From the NCBI RefSeq assembly GCF_008710285.1, contig NZ_VYQF01000004.1, forward strand, positions 1 to 64,000: a stretch of 64,000 nt of DNA. The letters run 5' to 3'. The notes under the pieces are model-generated. The model ran no database searches. It saw only the letters and a list, made by a program, of their open reading frames with translations, and was not told the origin of the DNA. Below, piece by piece: positions 26,299 through 35,335 of this stretch; the first letter of the stretch is position 1; each line of letters begins with the position of its first letter. This stretch comes from Ginsengibacter hankyongi (GTDB taxonomy: Bacteria; Bacteroidota; Bacteroidia; Chitinophagales; Chitinophagaceae). A program made the position numbers and the translations under genes.

Positions 26299-26365
26299 TC
26301 GTAGAAAGTGTTTACTTCAGGTGGATGCTCCCTTTCTTTCGTAAGCTCGCGTCATCCGCCTGACT
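26299..26365. repeat. dispersed repeat, copy B (CTTTCGTAAGCTC type)
   Basis: Inverted arms CAGGTGGATG and CATCCGCCTG (nine of ten pairs) enclose CTCCCTTTCTTTCGTAAGCT. Related to 13939-14014. Confidence 0.5.
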
Positions 26366-26405
26366 ATGAGTTTCTCCTACGCTTAACAAACGCATAATAA
26401 AACGT

Positions 26406-27575
26406 CTACCCTTCACCGTTATCATTATTTGATCGCAAGAGTAAAGCAATAATATTATCGTTTGATAATGCTTGCCGGTGATATGCTTCATACAATACAT
26501 TTGAATACGTTTTCTTTTCAACTGCCCGGTCGGGTGTTTGATGAAATATAAACCGGACCGGCTGCGTGCGCTCCCTGTTATTAGGCGAATCGGCATTCAT
26601 TTGTTTCCAGGAATTTTTAAAAGATTCGCCAAGGGCAACGAGGTCTGTTTTACTATTTATAAGTACCACAAAATTTTCAGTTGCAATATGATTGATGATC
26701 TGCCCGATCTCCCACTGTAGCCCGGCCCGTTCGTTTGTATAATCGCTTGCATCAATAATCGAAAAATCCGTTTTGGCAAATAACAATGCCACACACTGCT
26801 GCCACACAGCATCCGTACAATAAAAAACATTAGAAGGATAAGCGCCCGCAAAGTAATTCTCGGTCATTAATCCCTTTGTTTTAGGAGGCAACGGTTTCTC
26901 TGAAATGTTGTCGATTGCTTCAGCTAATTTTTCCGGTGTGGTAATTAATAGCTGGCGCATTATTTTTGTTATAGAAAACATATTCCAGAGTTTACTGAAG
27001 CCAATGTCCTGTGGCGAACCGAGAAAAAAAACGGGGCCATGTCTTTGAAACCCGCCGCTCGTTTTGTTGATAAGAGAACCGGAAGAATAAAAATTGAAAA
27101 AATAAAATATGTGTAACGGTTTAATATTAAAAATATTTTTTTCTTCAGTAAGATTCGGGTTCAGTGTAAAAGAATGAGCGGGCAATTCATTTTGTTCATA
27201 TACATCTAATTGAAATGGTGGGATTGTAATTGCTTTAGCAGGTTCCCGCAAAGGTTCAGCACCTGTTGCGACGGCACCTGTGTTTTGTTGCGATGTATTA
27301 ATCTTTGTATTCATCATATTAGCTACCCTCTGTTGAATAAGCGTTTGTATAAGCCCAAGGGTAAGCATCAGCGCGAGTATGGCAGCAACAATAAGCTCAG
27401 CATTACTTGAGGCCAGGTATCCTGTAACTGCAAAAAACATTACCACTCCAAAAAATAAAAGAAATGATACGTACTTATTTTTAATCTCTTTTCCTTCCCG
27501 CTGCTTAGTTTCCTGTTCCGTTATATGTTCCTGTGCAATGGGTATAAAGGCATCTTTTTCATAAAATGTTTTCAT
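26406..27575 (-). CDS. membrane protein with TIR/deoxyribosyltransferase-like C-terminal region
   Basis: A 389-residue protein with two transmembrane helices (about 37-55 and 61-82), a linker, and a soluble C-terminal half. The region around residues 250-320 (VWQQCVALLFAKTDFSIIDA, then TNERAGLQWEIGQI) has the W-x6-L-x6-D-x6-GLxWE arrangement of predicted nucleotide-handling domains related in fold to TIR or nucleoside 2-deoxyribosyltransferase proteins. That link is by pattern only. It is transcribed divergently from the gene at 27898, with a perfect 34-bp palindrome between them. Confidence 0.6.
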   Translation of the reverse strand: MKTFYEKDAFIPIAQEHITEQETKQREGKEIKNKYVSFLLFFGVVMFFAVTGYLASSNAELIVAAILALMLTLGLIQTLIQQRVANMMNTKINTSQQNTGAVATGAEPLREPAKAITIPPFQLDVYEQNELPAHSFTLNPNLTEEKNIFNIKPLHIFYFFNFYSSGSLINKTSGGFQRHGPVFFLGSPQDIGFSKLWNMFSITKIMRQLLITTPEKLAEAIDNISEKPLPPKTKGLMTENYFAGAYPSNVFYCTDAVWQQCVALLFAKTDFSIIDASDYTNERAGLQWEIGQIINHIATENFVVLINSKTDLVALGESFKNSWKQMNADSPNNRERTQPVRFIFHQTPDRAVEKKTYSNVLYEAYHRQALSNDNIIALLLRSNNDNGEG

Positions 27576-27897
27576 TCAAATTTTCAGGAATTATATGTTA
27601 CTTTTTTCCGTTTCCAAATCTAATACATTGTCATCTTCATTGATAAATATTATAAATCTTTCCAGCTGACTCCCGGCTATTTTGGAGCTATTTGCCATGG
27701 GAATTCCCATGGCAAATAGCAAGGAATCTGCACTGGAGTATTTCTTAGTCAAAAAAGGGGACATCCGCACATAAAAGCCAATTGCAATCCTTTAATGGAA
27801 AAAAGTAACCACGAACCAGTTGGGCGTTACAGGCCGGAACATTTATTAAATTTGTAACCGGAAACCTGCAAAGGCATAAAACAGCTGTTAATTTATA
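27576..27897. other. divergent intergenic region
   Basis: Separates the minus-strand membrane protein from the plus-strand gene at 27898. It holds the 34-bp palindrome at 27687-27720 and nothing else I can name. Confidence 0.5.
27687..27720. repeat. perfect 34-bp palindrome
   Basis: GCTATTTGCCATGGGAA followed directly by its exact reverse complement, no spacer. It sits between two divergent genes, so a dimeric-regulator operator or a cruciform-forming site is possible. It lacks the T run of a terminator. Confidence 0.9.
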
Positions 27898-28467
27898 ATG
27901 CAACTTGCCCTAAATTTTACCTTCATGTGGATCGGATGGACAGCTATTTCCGCAATTGGTTCATTACTGGCAGCAATTGTAGCTGGGGTTTATACTTATT
28001 TTACCTATCATTTATTACAAACCAATCGTAAAGCAATTGATAGAAGTAATCGCTTGTATGAATTTCAGTTTTACAAAGAGATATCAGAAAGATTAAACTC
28101 GCAGGAGGCCCGGAACTTAACGGATCTCTGTCAGAATAATTTATTGAAAATAGATTATTCAATTGGGGCAAAAGACATTGTTGGGAATACAGTGAGTGCA
28201 AATTATTTAAACCGGATTCTACTGAATGAATTGGAAAGTATTGCCGTCTTTTGGAAAAGTGAATTAATTAATATCATCACTGTAGATACGGGATTTGGGT
28301 ATAAGATATTAGCCATAGGAAACAGCCAGGCCATTGTAGATCATGTAATCAAGAGCAGAGTAACCTATCCTCATACGTTTTCTCAATTTGAAGATTTGTA
28401 TAATGAGATCTATAAAATATCAACTGCTGAAGGAAAAACGGGATACCGGGCCAGGTTTATCCATTAA
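27898..28467 (+). CDS. membrane-anchored protein, DUF4760-like
   Basis: A 189-residue protein with one N-terminal helix pair or long helix (about 8-40, GWTAISAIGSLLAAIVAGVY) followed by a helical cytoplasmic domain with conserved-looking RSNRLYEFQFYKEISERL and LNRILLNELESIAVFW segments. This layout matches small membrane proteins annotated as DUF4760 and similar. The function is unknown. It is divergent from a TIR-like membrane protein, and such pairs are sometimes defence related, but nothing here proves that. Confidence 0.6.
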   Translation: MQLALNFTFMWIGWTAISAIGSLLAAIVAGVYTYFTYHLLQTNRKAIDRSNRLYEFQFYKEISERLNSQEARNLTDLCQNNLLKIDYSIGAKDIVGNTVSANYLNRILLNELESIAVFWKSELINIITVDTGFGYKILAIGNSQAIVDHVIKSRVTYPHTFSQFEDLYNEIYKISTAEGKTGYRARFIH

Positions 28468-28767
28468 TTTTTATAATGACCGGCTGCCTGCAACATTGCT
28501 CAATCACAATTTTTATCACCACTACAACGCTGGAAAAACTAACGGTCACGAGCACACTAAGTGAAGCGCAGTTGAGCGTCTGCCCGTATCTTTGCTTACA
28601 TTAAGAATATATTTAAATAGCCGAAATTAAAGCGTGCGGATTATGTCGTTTGTTTTCAATAAATGAAAGCTTATTTAAGCAGGCTATAGTTTATTAAATG
28701 TGACAGCAGACGCTAAACAAAGAAAATATCCAATGAAAAAAGAATCGCAAAAGACCTAAAGAACAAT
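28468..28767. other. intergenic stretch with a repeat fragment
   Basis: No gene is visible. It holds repeat copy B at 28538-28568, and a CTATAGTTTATTAAA segment near 28684 that recurs near 33408. Confidence 0.5.
28538..28568. repeat. 31-bp dispersed repeat, copy B
   Basis: The segment beginning ACTAACGGTCACGAGCACAC matches 11145-11175. It is followed by GCGTCTGCCCG, which also occurs near 1033. Confidence 0.7.
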
Positions 28768-29529
28768 ATGACTTTGACAATTATTTTAATCCTTGCCATT
28801 AGTTTTATTGCTTCACTTGTCAGGTCTACCCTGGGCTTTGGTGAATCCTTATTTGCTGTACCACTGTTTCTCTTTTTTCTGCCTGTTGAAGTTGCCGTCC
28901 CCTTATCCGTAATGCTTTCTATTACAATTGCCCTGGTGATTGTTATCCAGGACCATTCAAGCATTCACTTTAAAAGCGCAAAATGGTTGATTGTTTATGC
29001 AGTACCCGGAATACCAATAGGATTATTCATTTTAATATACGGAAATGAAACTTTTGTAAAAACGGGGCTTGGATTTTTAATCATCATCTATTCTCTTTTC
29101 TCTTTATTTGGAAAATCAACATTCACTTTAAAACAAGACAACAAATTATGGCTTTTTATCTGTGGTTTTTTGTCTGGGATACTCGGCGGAGCGTATGGCC
29201 TTAACGGACCTCCTTTGGTTGTTTACGGAAACTTAAGGAAATGGACAGCAAAGCACTTTCGGGCAACGCTGCAGGCCTACTTTTTGCCTGCGAGCCTTAT
29301 CGGTTTTACCGGCTATTATATAAAAGGCCTGGTAACTGCTGAAGTAAATCAATACTTTCTGATCTCTTTAATAACTGCACTTCCGGCAATATTTTTAGGA
29401 CGATATTTGAACCATAAATTAAATAACCAATCATTTTTTAAGTACGTTTATTGGGCGCTTATCATTATTGGAATAATATTGATAGTCGTTTCAATAAAAA
29501 ATACAACCTCACTGTACACGCGGGAATAA
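28768..29529 (+). CDS. TauE/SafE family permease
   Basis: A 253-residue integral membrane protein with eight predicted helices in two related halves, each with a glycine-rich loop (LVRSTLGFGESLFAVPLFLF near residues 17-36 and GFLSGILGGAYGLNGPPLVV near 133-152). These are signatures of the sulfite exporter TauE/SafE family (PF01925), which moves organosulfonates, sulfite or related anions. The substrate here is unknown. It is followed on the opposite strand by the cytochrome c and nirK genes but does not share their transcript. Confidence 0.85.
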   Translation: MTLTIILILAISFIASLVRSTLGFGESLFAVPLFLFFLPVEVAVPLSVMLSITIALVIVIQDHSSIHFKSAKWLIVYAVPGIPIGLFILIYGNETFVKTGLGFLIIIYSLFSLFGKSTFTLKQDNKLWLFICGFLSGILGGAYGLNGPPLVVYGNLRKWTAKHFRATLQAYFLPASLIGFTGYYIKGLVTAEVNQYFLISLITALPAIFLGRYLNHKLNNQSFFKYVYWALIIIGIILIVVSIKNTTSLYTRE

Positions 29530-29631
29530 GATTAATACATGCACTTGTGCCTGCGTTAAAAAGAGGTTTAAACACCGATTCAAAAAAGTAGAAAAATTTT
29601 ACAATACAGCCTGATTCGTATGGGCTAATAG

Positions 29632-30123
29632 TTATTTCTTGCCATCATTTTTTCTCTGGAATTCAAGAACAGAACGTGCGTCTGTTTCTGAAAGATTTTG
29701 ATTGGGCATTTGCACTAAACACACCTCCAGCAGGTTTTTTGCTGCGGTATCTGTTTTCAACATTTCTTCGGTATTTGTAACGAAATTCATTATCCACTCA
29801 GGAGTTCTTCTGTCCGTAACGCCCTTCCAGCCTGGTCCTACAAGCTTTTCGCCGGTTAATTTATGACATGAGGCGCATTTCACATTGTAAACCTTTTCAC
29901 CTGCTGCTACCATCTTTTCGTCTAAAGGATGAGTAAGTACAACATTTGTGTATTTGCCCACGCCTTTAGGATTGGTGCTTTCGGTTGAAGTTTCATTTGA
30001 AGAAGAAGGTGCAGTGCTTGTATCTGAGGATGTGGCGGCGTTATTTGCATTTTGATTACCGCAACTAAAACCAAGCATGATGCAACTAAAAAATAACACG
30101 AGATAAAAAATTTTTCGTTTCAT
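29632..30123 (-). CDS. lipoprotein cytochrome c
   Basis: A 163-residue c-type cytochrome. I start at MKRKIFYLVLFF, which gives a lipoprotein signal with lipobox LGFSC at residues 18-22; upstream in-frame residues would spoil it. A serine/threonine/asparagine-rich tether (about 22-55) leads to a single-haem domain with CASCH as the haem-attachment motif and Met in VQMPNQNLS as likely sixth ligand. It lies 131 bp downstream of nirK on the same strand, so it is the natural candidate electron donor to the nitrite reductase at the periplasmic membrane face. Confidence 0.9.
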   Translation of the reverse strand: MKRKIFYLVLFFSCIMLGFSCGNQNANNAATSSDTSTAPSSSNETSTESTNPKGVGKYTNVVLTHPLDEKMVAAGEKVYNVKCASCHKLTGEKLVGPGWKGVTDRRTPEWIMNFVTNTEEMLKTDTAAKNLLEVCLVQMPNQNLSETDARSVLEFQRKNDGKK

Positions 30124-30254
30124 AAGAAATATTTTTAAAGTGATAGAATAAGATTTTGATTTACTTAATAAAAATAGTGCCATACTATTGCTGGTTGATT
30201 TTTAATATTCCGTCCATACCGAAAGATGCGCTATAATACATGGTTAATTCTGTT

Positions 30255-31388
30255 TTATTGCAATGGACTTTGCTTGCGTACTACTTTCATCAGGCTGCTG
30301 TCCCACTTCCCTTCTACTTTTACCTGGGCTACTGCTCCGTAAGCAAATGCTTCTATCAGGTTGTGATCCAAAAGAGCATAAGTTCCCGGCTCTCTGAATC
30401 GGTACAGTACAGCTGCGGCGGACCCTCCGGGTACCTCCCATGTTTCAAAATCGGTAAAGGGTTTATTTGAAAATTTCCCTCCCGGCCAGTAAAGATCAGC
30501 ATGTCCGCCGATAAGATGCATGCGGGTGTCGTTGTTGGCATCCGAAGTAATGAACAACACCTTCTCACCCACTTTTGCTTTTAGCGCATTGGGGCCTAAC
30601 AAGGCGCCTTGTTTTCCATTGAAAACAATATTGGTTGGCTTAAGTGTTTTTATAGATTCTCCGAGTGCCTGTATGCTTTGCTGAACGGTCGCGAAATTTT
30701 CTGTTTTGCCATCTTTATCTTTTGGAAAATAAAAATCCTGTTGTGCAATATAATAAGCCCTGTCGAAAGTAACCGGGTTGCCATTTTCATCTTTTAATCC
30801 ATCTTTTGGGAGCACCATAATGGCGCCATTCATCCCGGCCGTAACATGGATCGGAACCATTAATCCGCCCGGAGCGCAGTGGTAAACAAATACACCGGCT
30901 CTCGTGCATCTGAACCTGAAAGTGACCTCCTGTCCCGGGTTAACAAGAGATACATCTCCACCGCCCATAGCACCAGTGGCGGCATGAAAATCTATATTAT
31001 GCATTTGAGTATTGGTGGCGGGGTTTTTCAATGTCAATTCTACAAAATCTCCCTGGTGCGCAACTATCATCGGTCCCGGAACGGTGCCATTGTAAGTAAA
31101 CGCCCAGATAGAATCGTTGGGTGCGACTTCTATTTTCTTTTCTTCTACTGTAAAAGTTACCAGTATCACTTTGGGTCCGCCATTTTCCACCTGGTCAAAT
31201 TTTGGCAACATTGGCGGTGGAACCATCACTTGCGTTACCTTAGGTAAATCATCGCCGTTGCCTTCGTAAGTTTTGTCCAGGACTGAATTTGAACTGCTGT
31301 TTGTTTTACAGGCACTTAAAAACAGCACGGAGCCTATAATAAAAAAATAAGTTATTTCTTTGTTTACTGTCTTTAATACATTTTTCAT
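30255..31388 (-). CDS. nirK: copper-containing nitrite reductase
   Basis: A 377-residue periplasmic lipoprotein (lipobox LSAC ending at Cys27) that reduces nitrite to nitric oxide in denitrification. Two cupredoxin domains with the full set of ligands: type 1 copper His130, Cys171, His181 and Met186 (MHNIDFH, YHCAPGGLMVPIH, GMNG); type 2 copper His135 and His170 plus a third His in LLDHNLIEAF from the C-terminal domain; catalytic Asp133 and the His of TRMHLIGGH. The downstream cytochrome c probably donates electrons. No nitric oxide reductase is visible, but hemerythrin and a ScdA-type gene near 63000 suggest nitric oxide stress handling. Confidence 0.95.
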   Translation of the reverse strand: MKNVLKTVNKEITYFFIIGSVLFLSACKTNSSSNSVLDKTYEGNGDDLPKVTQVMVPPPMLPKFDQVENGGPKVILVTFTVEEKKIEVAPNDSIWAFTYNGTVPGPMIVAHQGDFVELTLKNPATNTQMHNIDFHAATGAMGGGDVSLVNPGQEVTFRFRCTRAGVFVYHCAPGGLMVPIHVTAGMNGAIMVLPKDGLKDENGNPVTFDRAYYIAQQDFYFPKDKDGKTENFATVQQSIQALGESIKTLKPTNIVFNGKQGALLGPNALKAKVGEKVLFITSDANNDTRMHLIGGHADLYWPGGKFSNKPFTDFETWEVPGGSAAAVLYRFREPGTYALLDHNLIEAFAYGAVAQVKVEGKWDSSLMKVVRKQSPLQ

Positions 31389-32240
31389 CTTTATAGTTTT
31401 TAAAAGGATTAGAAATTGCTTAAGATTTTTCTGTTGCTCAAACCGGGACTACCGTAGTTACCAACTATCCCCGTTCGTGTCTCAATCGGTATGACCGTAG
31501 TCTCTAAGGTACGCCTTCATCTTATTTAAAATTTATTTTAATATTTATATAATGAAATCTTGAATTATTTATGACTTTATTGACCCAGTTGTTAAATTCT
31601 TCCAAAGCGATGGGAGGATATATTTGAAGGTATTCTTAAACAAGCTTTCAATGTGTTGCATAAAAAGGTAAATGTAATAAAGAGCATTTGCAAAACGTAA
31701 GTAGATGTTATTAATAATTTTTATCAAATTCCCTGTTCGCACGTCCGCTTCCGCCAATAACCAATTTTCCGGCGCAGTGCTTTAATATAACTGTTACCGT
31801 TATTCGCAATTAATGTAAAATTGCCTTGCCCGATTTAACTTCATATTACAAAATTGTAGGAAAATGCAGTATAAAAAAAGGCTATGTTTGTGAGGATGAT
31901 ACCAGAAAAAAAATATCAGCCTTCCAGTCGCCTACATACTTTTCTCATAGTTGATATGAGTGATTGTTATACGTGGTCATTTCCTGAATTCATTCCTTTC
32001 TGTTCACAACTTTATTACTTCTCCAATTATAAAGACTTCAACAAGTCTGCCCGGGCATAATTTGTGCTTACCGGGAATCTTACTTTAATTTTCTCCTGGT
32101 AATTACGCGTTCAATTTATTAGCGCTTTATTACCAGATCTGAAAAGATATCTATTTGTTTTAATGATATCCAGGCTGCCGATTATAGAAATTAATAAGCA
32201 GCCGTTCATTAAGTCATTATAAATCCTACAAAAAAATATT
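31389..32240. other. 852-bp stretch without a gene
   Basis: The upstream region of nirK. Positions 31448-31510 hold two ACCGTAGT-type repeats, GGACTACCGTAGTTACC and GGTATGACCGTAGTCTC, that could form stems in the nirK leader. The remainder (31560-32240) has only short frames with no features and I see no gene. Confidence 0.5.
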
Positions 32241-32777
32241 ATGTCAACCTTACTCATAGCAGCAGTGCTGATAGCGGCTATTATAGCCATTGTGGTGTTC
32301 CTTATATCAATTGATAAAAAACAAAAACAAAATGCCATGAATACTTTTTTCAATTGCCTGAGCAAGACCGGATCGCTAAACAAATTAAACTTTACAAGCC
32401 AGGAATTTTTAAACAATATTGCCATCGGGTTAGATGCTCCGCAACGGAAGCTATTAATATTAACCCGGGTTGACCGTGATGTATACAGGGATAGAATTAT
32501 CAACCTGGACCATGTACAATGCTGCTCTGTAAAGAAAAATTATGACTATATAAATGCCGGCGATTTAAAAACTAACAGGCTGGAAAAGCACCTGGAAGAA
32601 ATTGTGCTGCATATGAACCTTTATGATGGGAGCAGCGCAGATATTCCATTTTACAGCCATATTAATGACCACATTTCGCGGGTAATTGAAACGGAAGAAA
32701 AAGCCAAAAGGTGGGAGGCTATTATTAGTTCGTTATTAAACGACCGTTTTAAAAAAAATAATTTAAAAGTGGTGTAA
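32241..32777 (+). CDS. single-pass membrane protein of unknown function
   Basis: A 178-residue protein with one N-terminal transmembrane helix (residues 3-24, LLIAAVLIAAIIAIVVFLIS) and a cytoplasmic domain of about 150 residues with mixed charge and the segment APQRKLLILTRVDRDVYRDR. A helical tail ends in lysines. I do not recognise the family. The gene is isolated. Confidence 0.6.
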   Translation: MSTLLIAAVLIAAIIAIVVFLISIDKKQKQNAMNTFFNCLSKTGSLNKLNFTSQEFLNNIAIGLDAPQRKLLILTRVDRDVYRDRIINLDHVQCCSVKKNYDYINAGDLKTNRLEKHLEEIVLHMNLYDGSSADIPFYSHINDHISRVIETEEKAKRWEAIISSLLNDRFKKNNLKVV

Positions 32778-32826
32778 ATAGAAATTGTTGCCTGCTGTTA
32801 GCAAGCATAGGTTTAGAACTAACGCA

Positions 32827-32840
32827 GGGTTTATAAACCC
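32827..32840. repeat. 14-bp perfect palindrome
   Basis: GGGTTTATAAACCC, just downstream of the gene ending at 32777. It has no T run and its role is unknown. Confidence 0.5.
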
Positions 32841-32913
32841 GTGGGTAAGAACGACCAGTGGTTGGAACCGGGCGAGTACCGCCGGGGCATAAGATGCAGA
32901 CCACGAAAAGCAT

Positions 32914-33207
32914 TTACCAAACCTGGTAAATTTCCCTTGAACCTGTAAGATACTTATCCTGGTAGCCCTGCATTTTTTCTTTCATCTTTTTCGTTTCTTC
33001 GTTATCCTGCATGTACTTCTGGAAGCTTTGTTCAAAAGCAGTGAGGTTGTCGTACTTGCTTACCATAATTACCCGGTTATATGCACCGGTCATGTCGGTC
33101 ATAATGTTAACCATATTAGGATCGTTTGCCATTGCTTCTTTAAACATTTTGGCAACTTTAGATGCATTACCCGGCTTGCAGATGAATGTATCATGAACCA
33201 TGATCAT
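32914..33207 (-). CDS. small ferredoxin-like-fold protein, 97 aa
   Basis: A soluble 97-residue protein. The order VHDTFICKPGNASKVAKMF, then MTGAYNRVIMVSKYDNLTAF, then a charged C-terminal helix suggests the beta-alpha-beta dimeric alpha/beta-barrel fold of NIPSNAP- or Dabb-like proteins. No catalytic residues can be named and the function is unknown. Single gene. Confidence 0.55.
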   Translation of the reverse strand: MIMVHDTFICKPGNASKVAKMFKEAMANDPNMVNIMTDMTGAYNRVIMVSKYDNLTAFEQSFQKYMQDNEETKKMKEKMQGYQDKYLTGSREIYQVW

Positions 33208-33574
33208 AGCTGTAATTTTTATAATTGTGTAAATAATTAGAGGAGTCTTTATAGGAGAGCAGTACCAAGTTAGGCAATATTTACATTTTAATCAATAGGG
33301 TAAGCCCAAGGGTTTGCCTGAACTTTCATTAAAAAGGGCCGTAAAGAAGGGAAATTAAAATTTACGTATATCAATTGTCGTCTGTAAATAAGAATTAGTT
33401 TAGGCAGTCTATAGTTTATTAAACCGTGGATATGGAAAGCATTACTGATGGTCTTACTAATAAATTATCTTTTTCTAACTGAGAATATTGTTTAATATTG
33501 ATCTTCATTTATAGGGGAATACGACTGATAAATATTCTATTGATTTTTTTCTTCACACTAATGCATTTTGCTTT
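33208..33574. other. intergenic stretch without a gene
   Basis: The region upstream of both flanking genes. Apart from a CTATAGTTTATTAAA copy near 33408 I see nothing specific. Confidence 0.4.
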
Positions 33575-34084
33575 ATGGTAAAAAAAATACTGCTGGTTTT
33601 ATTGATTATTCTTATTGTAATTCAATTTATAAAGCCACAAAAAAATATCCATCCCGGCCCGCAGCCTGCAGACATTTCTACCCTATATCCTGTTCCGGCA
33701 GATGTTGATTCGTTACTGGTGGTAGCCTGTAAAGATTGCCATACTAATAACACACGCTATCCCTGGTATAACAACTTTCAACCTGTTGCGTGGTTTTTAG
33801 CAAATCATGTTAAGGATGGAACAAGGTCTTTTAATTTAAATGAGTTTGCAACTTATCCTGTGGCAAGGCAGTACGATAAAATAGAAGAAATAAAAAAACA
33901 AATTGATAAAGGAGATATGCCTCTTTCTTCTTACACAATTATACATAGAGATGCAAAGTTAACCGATGCCCAAAAAAATACAATTATTACATGGAGCGAA
34001 AATATCCGTAAGGATATGGAAGCGAAATATCCAAAAGACAGTTTGATAAGGAAAAAGAAGCCTGTTCCACCAGGTGCCGGTTAA
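33575..34084 (+). CDS. haem-binding domain protein
   Basis: A 169-residue exported or membrane-anchored protein with one N-terminal helix (residues 4-19) and a domain matching Haem_bd (PF14376): CKDCH (haem attachment) followed by NTRYPWYNNFQPVAWFLANH, then a helical region with MPLSSYTIIHRDAKLTDAQK. It is likely a periplasmic c-type haem protein; its partner is unknown. Single gene with a proline/lysine-rich end. Confidence 0.85.
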   Translation: MVKKILLVLLIILIVIQFIKPQKNIHPGPQPADISTLYPVPADVDSLLVVACKDCHTNNTRYPWYNNFQPVAWFLANHVKDGTRSFNLNEFATYPVARQYDKIEEIKKQIDKGDMPLSSYTIIHRDAKLTDAQKNTIITWSENIRKDMEAKYPKDSLIRKKKPVPPGAG

Positions 34085-34387
34085 TATTTAGCGTTTGGCA
34101 ACATAGACTTTTCTCCATGCCGGGCTGAGAATGTTTAGATAAATAAAATCGTCTCCAACGGTGTAAGGATCTTAACGCAAGCGTGCGCCTGTAAATCATG
34201 CAATCAGCAAAGCCTTCGTGAACTTTCAATTTCATCTTTTATTCCTATCTTCATAAATAGTTTTTTACCTTGACTAACGTTGAGCCTAAACGATATAAAA
34301 TCGCCGGTACAAAAACAGAACTAACGTTAGCGGCTATCCGATGAGAAGTGGATGCAGTTATATTAAACATCAATAAAAAACCATAGT
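34085..34387. other. intergenic stretch with repeat copy
   Basis: No gene is visible. It holds copy B of the 85-bp repeat (34221-34305), followed by AACTAACGTTAGCGGC. Confidence 0.5.
34221..34305. repeat. 85-bp dispersed repeat, copy B
   Basis: Matches 9790-9878 in the same orientation, with several substitutions but the same order of shared blocks. Confidence 0.7.
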
Positions 34388-35260
34388 ATGGTTTCAACTA
34401 TTCAAAAAGAAAAAGCCGAACTGTTCCTGAAATTTCACCAGGACAAAGAAATGCTGGTTCTGTTAAACTCGTGGGACGCCGGAAGTTCGAAATTAATAGA
34501 AGCATGCGGCTATAAAGCAATCGCAACAACCAGTATGGGAATAGCTGCCTCTTTAGGGTATCCTGACTGCCAGGTTATACAATTGCCGGAAATGATTGAA
34601 GCTATTACACGAATCGTAAATGCAGTACAAGTTCCGGTAACGGTGGATATAGAAGCAGGCTATGGAAATAATTTAAATGAAATAATTGATTCAGTTAAGA
34701 AGATCATTGAAACGGGAATCGTTGGAATAAACATTGAAGACAGTATTGATTTAAATCCAAGATTAATCGACGAGATGGAGTTTTGTGAAAGGATATCAGC
34801 TATTCGTGCCTTATCAGATTCATTGGGCTTTCATTTAGTAATTAATGCCAGAACGGATTCATTTTATACTTCGACAGGTTCGTCGCAGGAAAAATTATCG
34901 GAATCAATAAAGCGTGGCAATAAATACCGGGAAGCGGGAGCCGACTGCATATTTGTACAACCTGTATGGGAAAAAGAAATGATTGCTACATTGGTTAAGG
35001 AAATTAATGCCCCAATTAATATTCTTTCAAACCCGGCATTTGGTGGCGGAGGACTGCTTCCATCTGTAAGTGAACTGCAGGATTTAGGTGTCGCCCGTTT
35101 AAGCCTGGGTTCGGGTTTGATGAAAGCTACTTTAGCTTTAATTAAAAAAGTTGCTGATGAACTATCTGAAAAAGGAACGTACGATCTGTTACTAGATACT
35201 TTAACACCGCTTCCCGGGGCTGCAATGGCCTATAAAATGGCAACACGGTTACATAAATGA
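34388..35260 (+). CDS. isocitrate lyase/PEP mutase family protein
   Basis: A 290-residue cytoplasmic TIM-barrel protein of the ICL/PEPM family. Seen motifs: NSWDAGSSKLIEACGYKAIA near the N-terminus, VTVDIEAGYGN (metal-binding Asp region), INIEDS and INARTDSF. The catalytic KKCGH loop of true isocitrate lyase is absent, so a carboxyphosphonoenolpyruvate-, oxaloacetate- or methylisocitrate-type reaction is more likely. The exact substrate cannot be told. Single gene, followed by a broken cupin gene. Confidence 0.85.
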   Translation: MVSTIQKEKAELFLKFHQDKEMLVLLNSWDAGSSKLIEACGYKAIATTSMGIAASLGYPDCQVIQLPEMIEAITRIVNAVQVPVTVDIEAGYGNNLNEIIDSVKKIIETGIVGINIEDSIDLNPRLIDEMEFCERISAIRALSDSLGFHLVINARTDSFYTSTGSSQEKLSESIKRGNKYREAGADCIFVQPVWEKEMIATLVKEINAPINILSNPAFGGGGLLPSVSELQDLGVARLSLGSGLMKATLALIKKVADELSEKGTYDLLLDTLTPLPGAAMAYKMATRLHK

Positions 35261-35335
35261 AAATGAGCCACTAATATCATATCCCATTATTGGTGGTAAT
35301 TTTTAACGACTGAAAACTATATAATAGCTTAACGT

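Larger units (their letters stand above)
25905..26405. other. intergenic stretch with repeats and a regulator-like site
   Basis: No gene is visible. It holds the palindrome at 26003-26016, a 39-bp segment (26130-26168) also found inside 22026-22063, and a repeat at 26299-26365 related to 13939-14014. Confidence 0.5.

Noticed and set aside
31569-31757. Minus-strand frame of 62 codons upstream of nirK.
   Set aside because: AT-rich, no motif, probably chance.
34388-35260. True isocitrate lyase.
   Set aside because: The protein is short (290 residues) and lacks the KKCGH catalytic loop, so only the superfamily is called.
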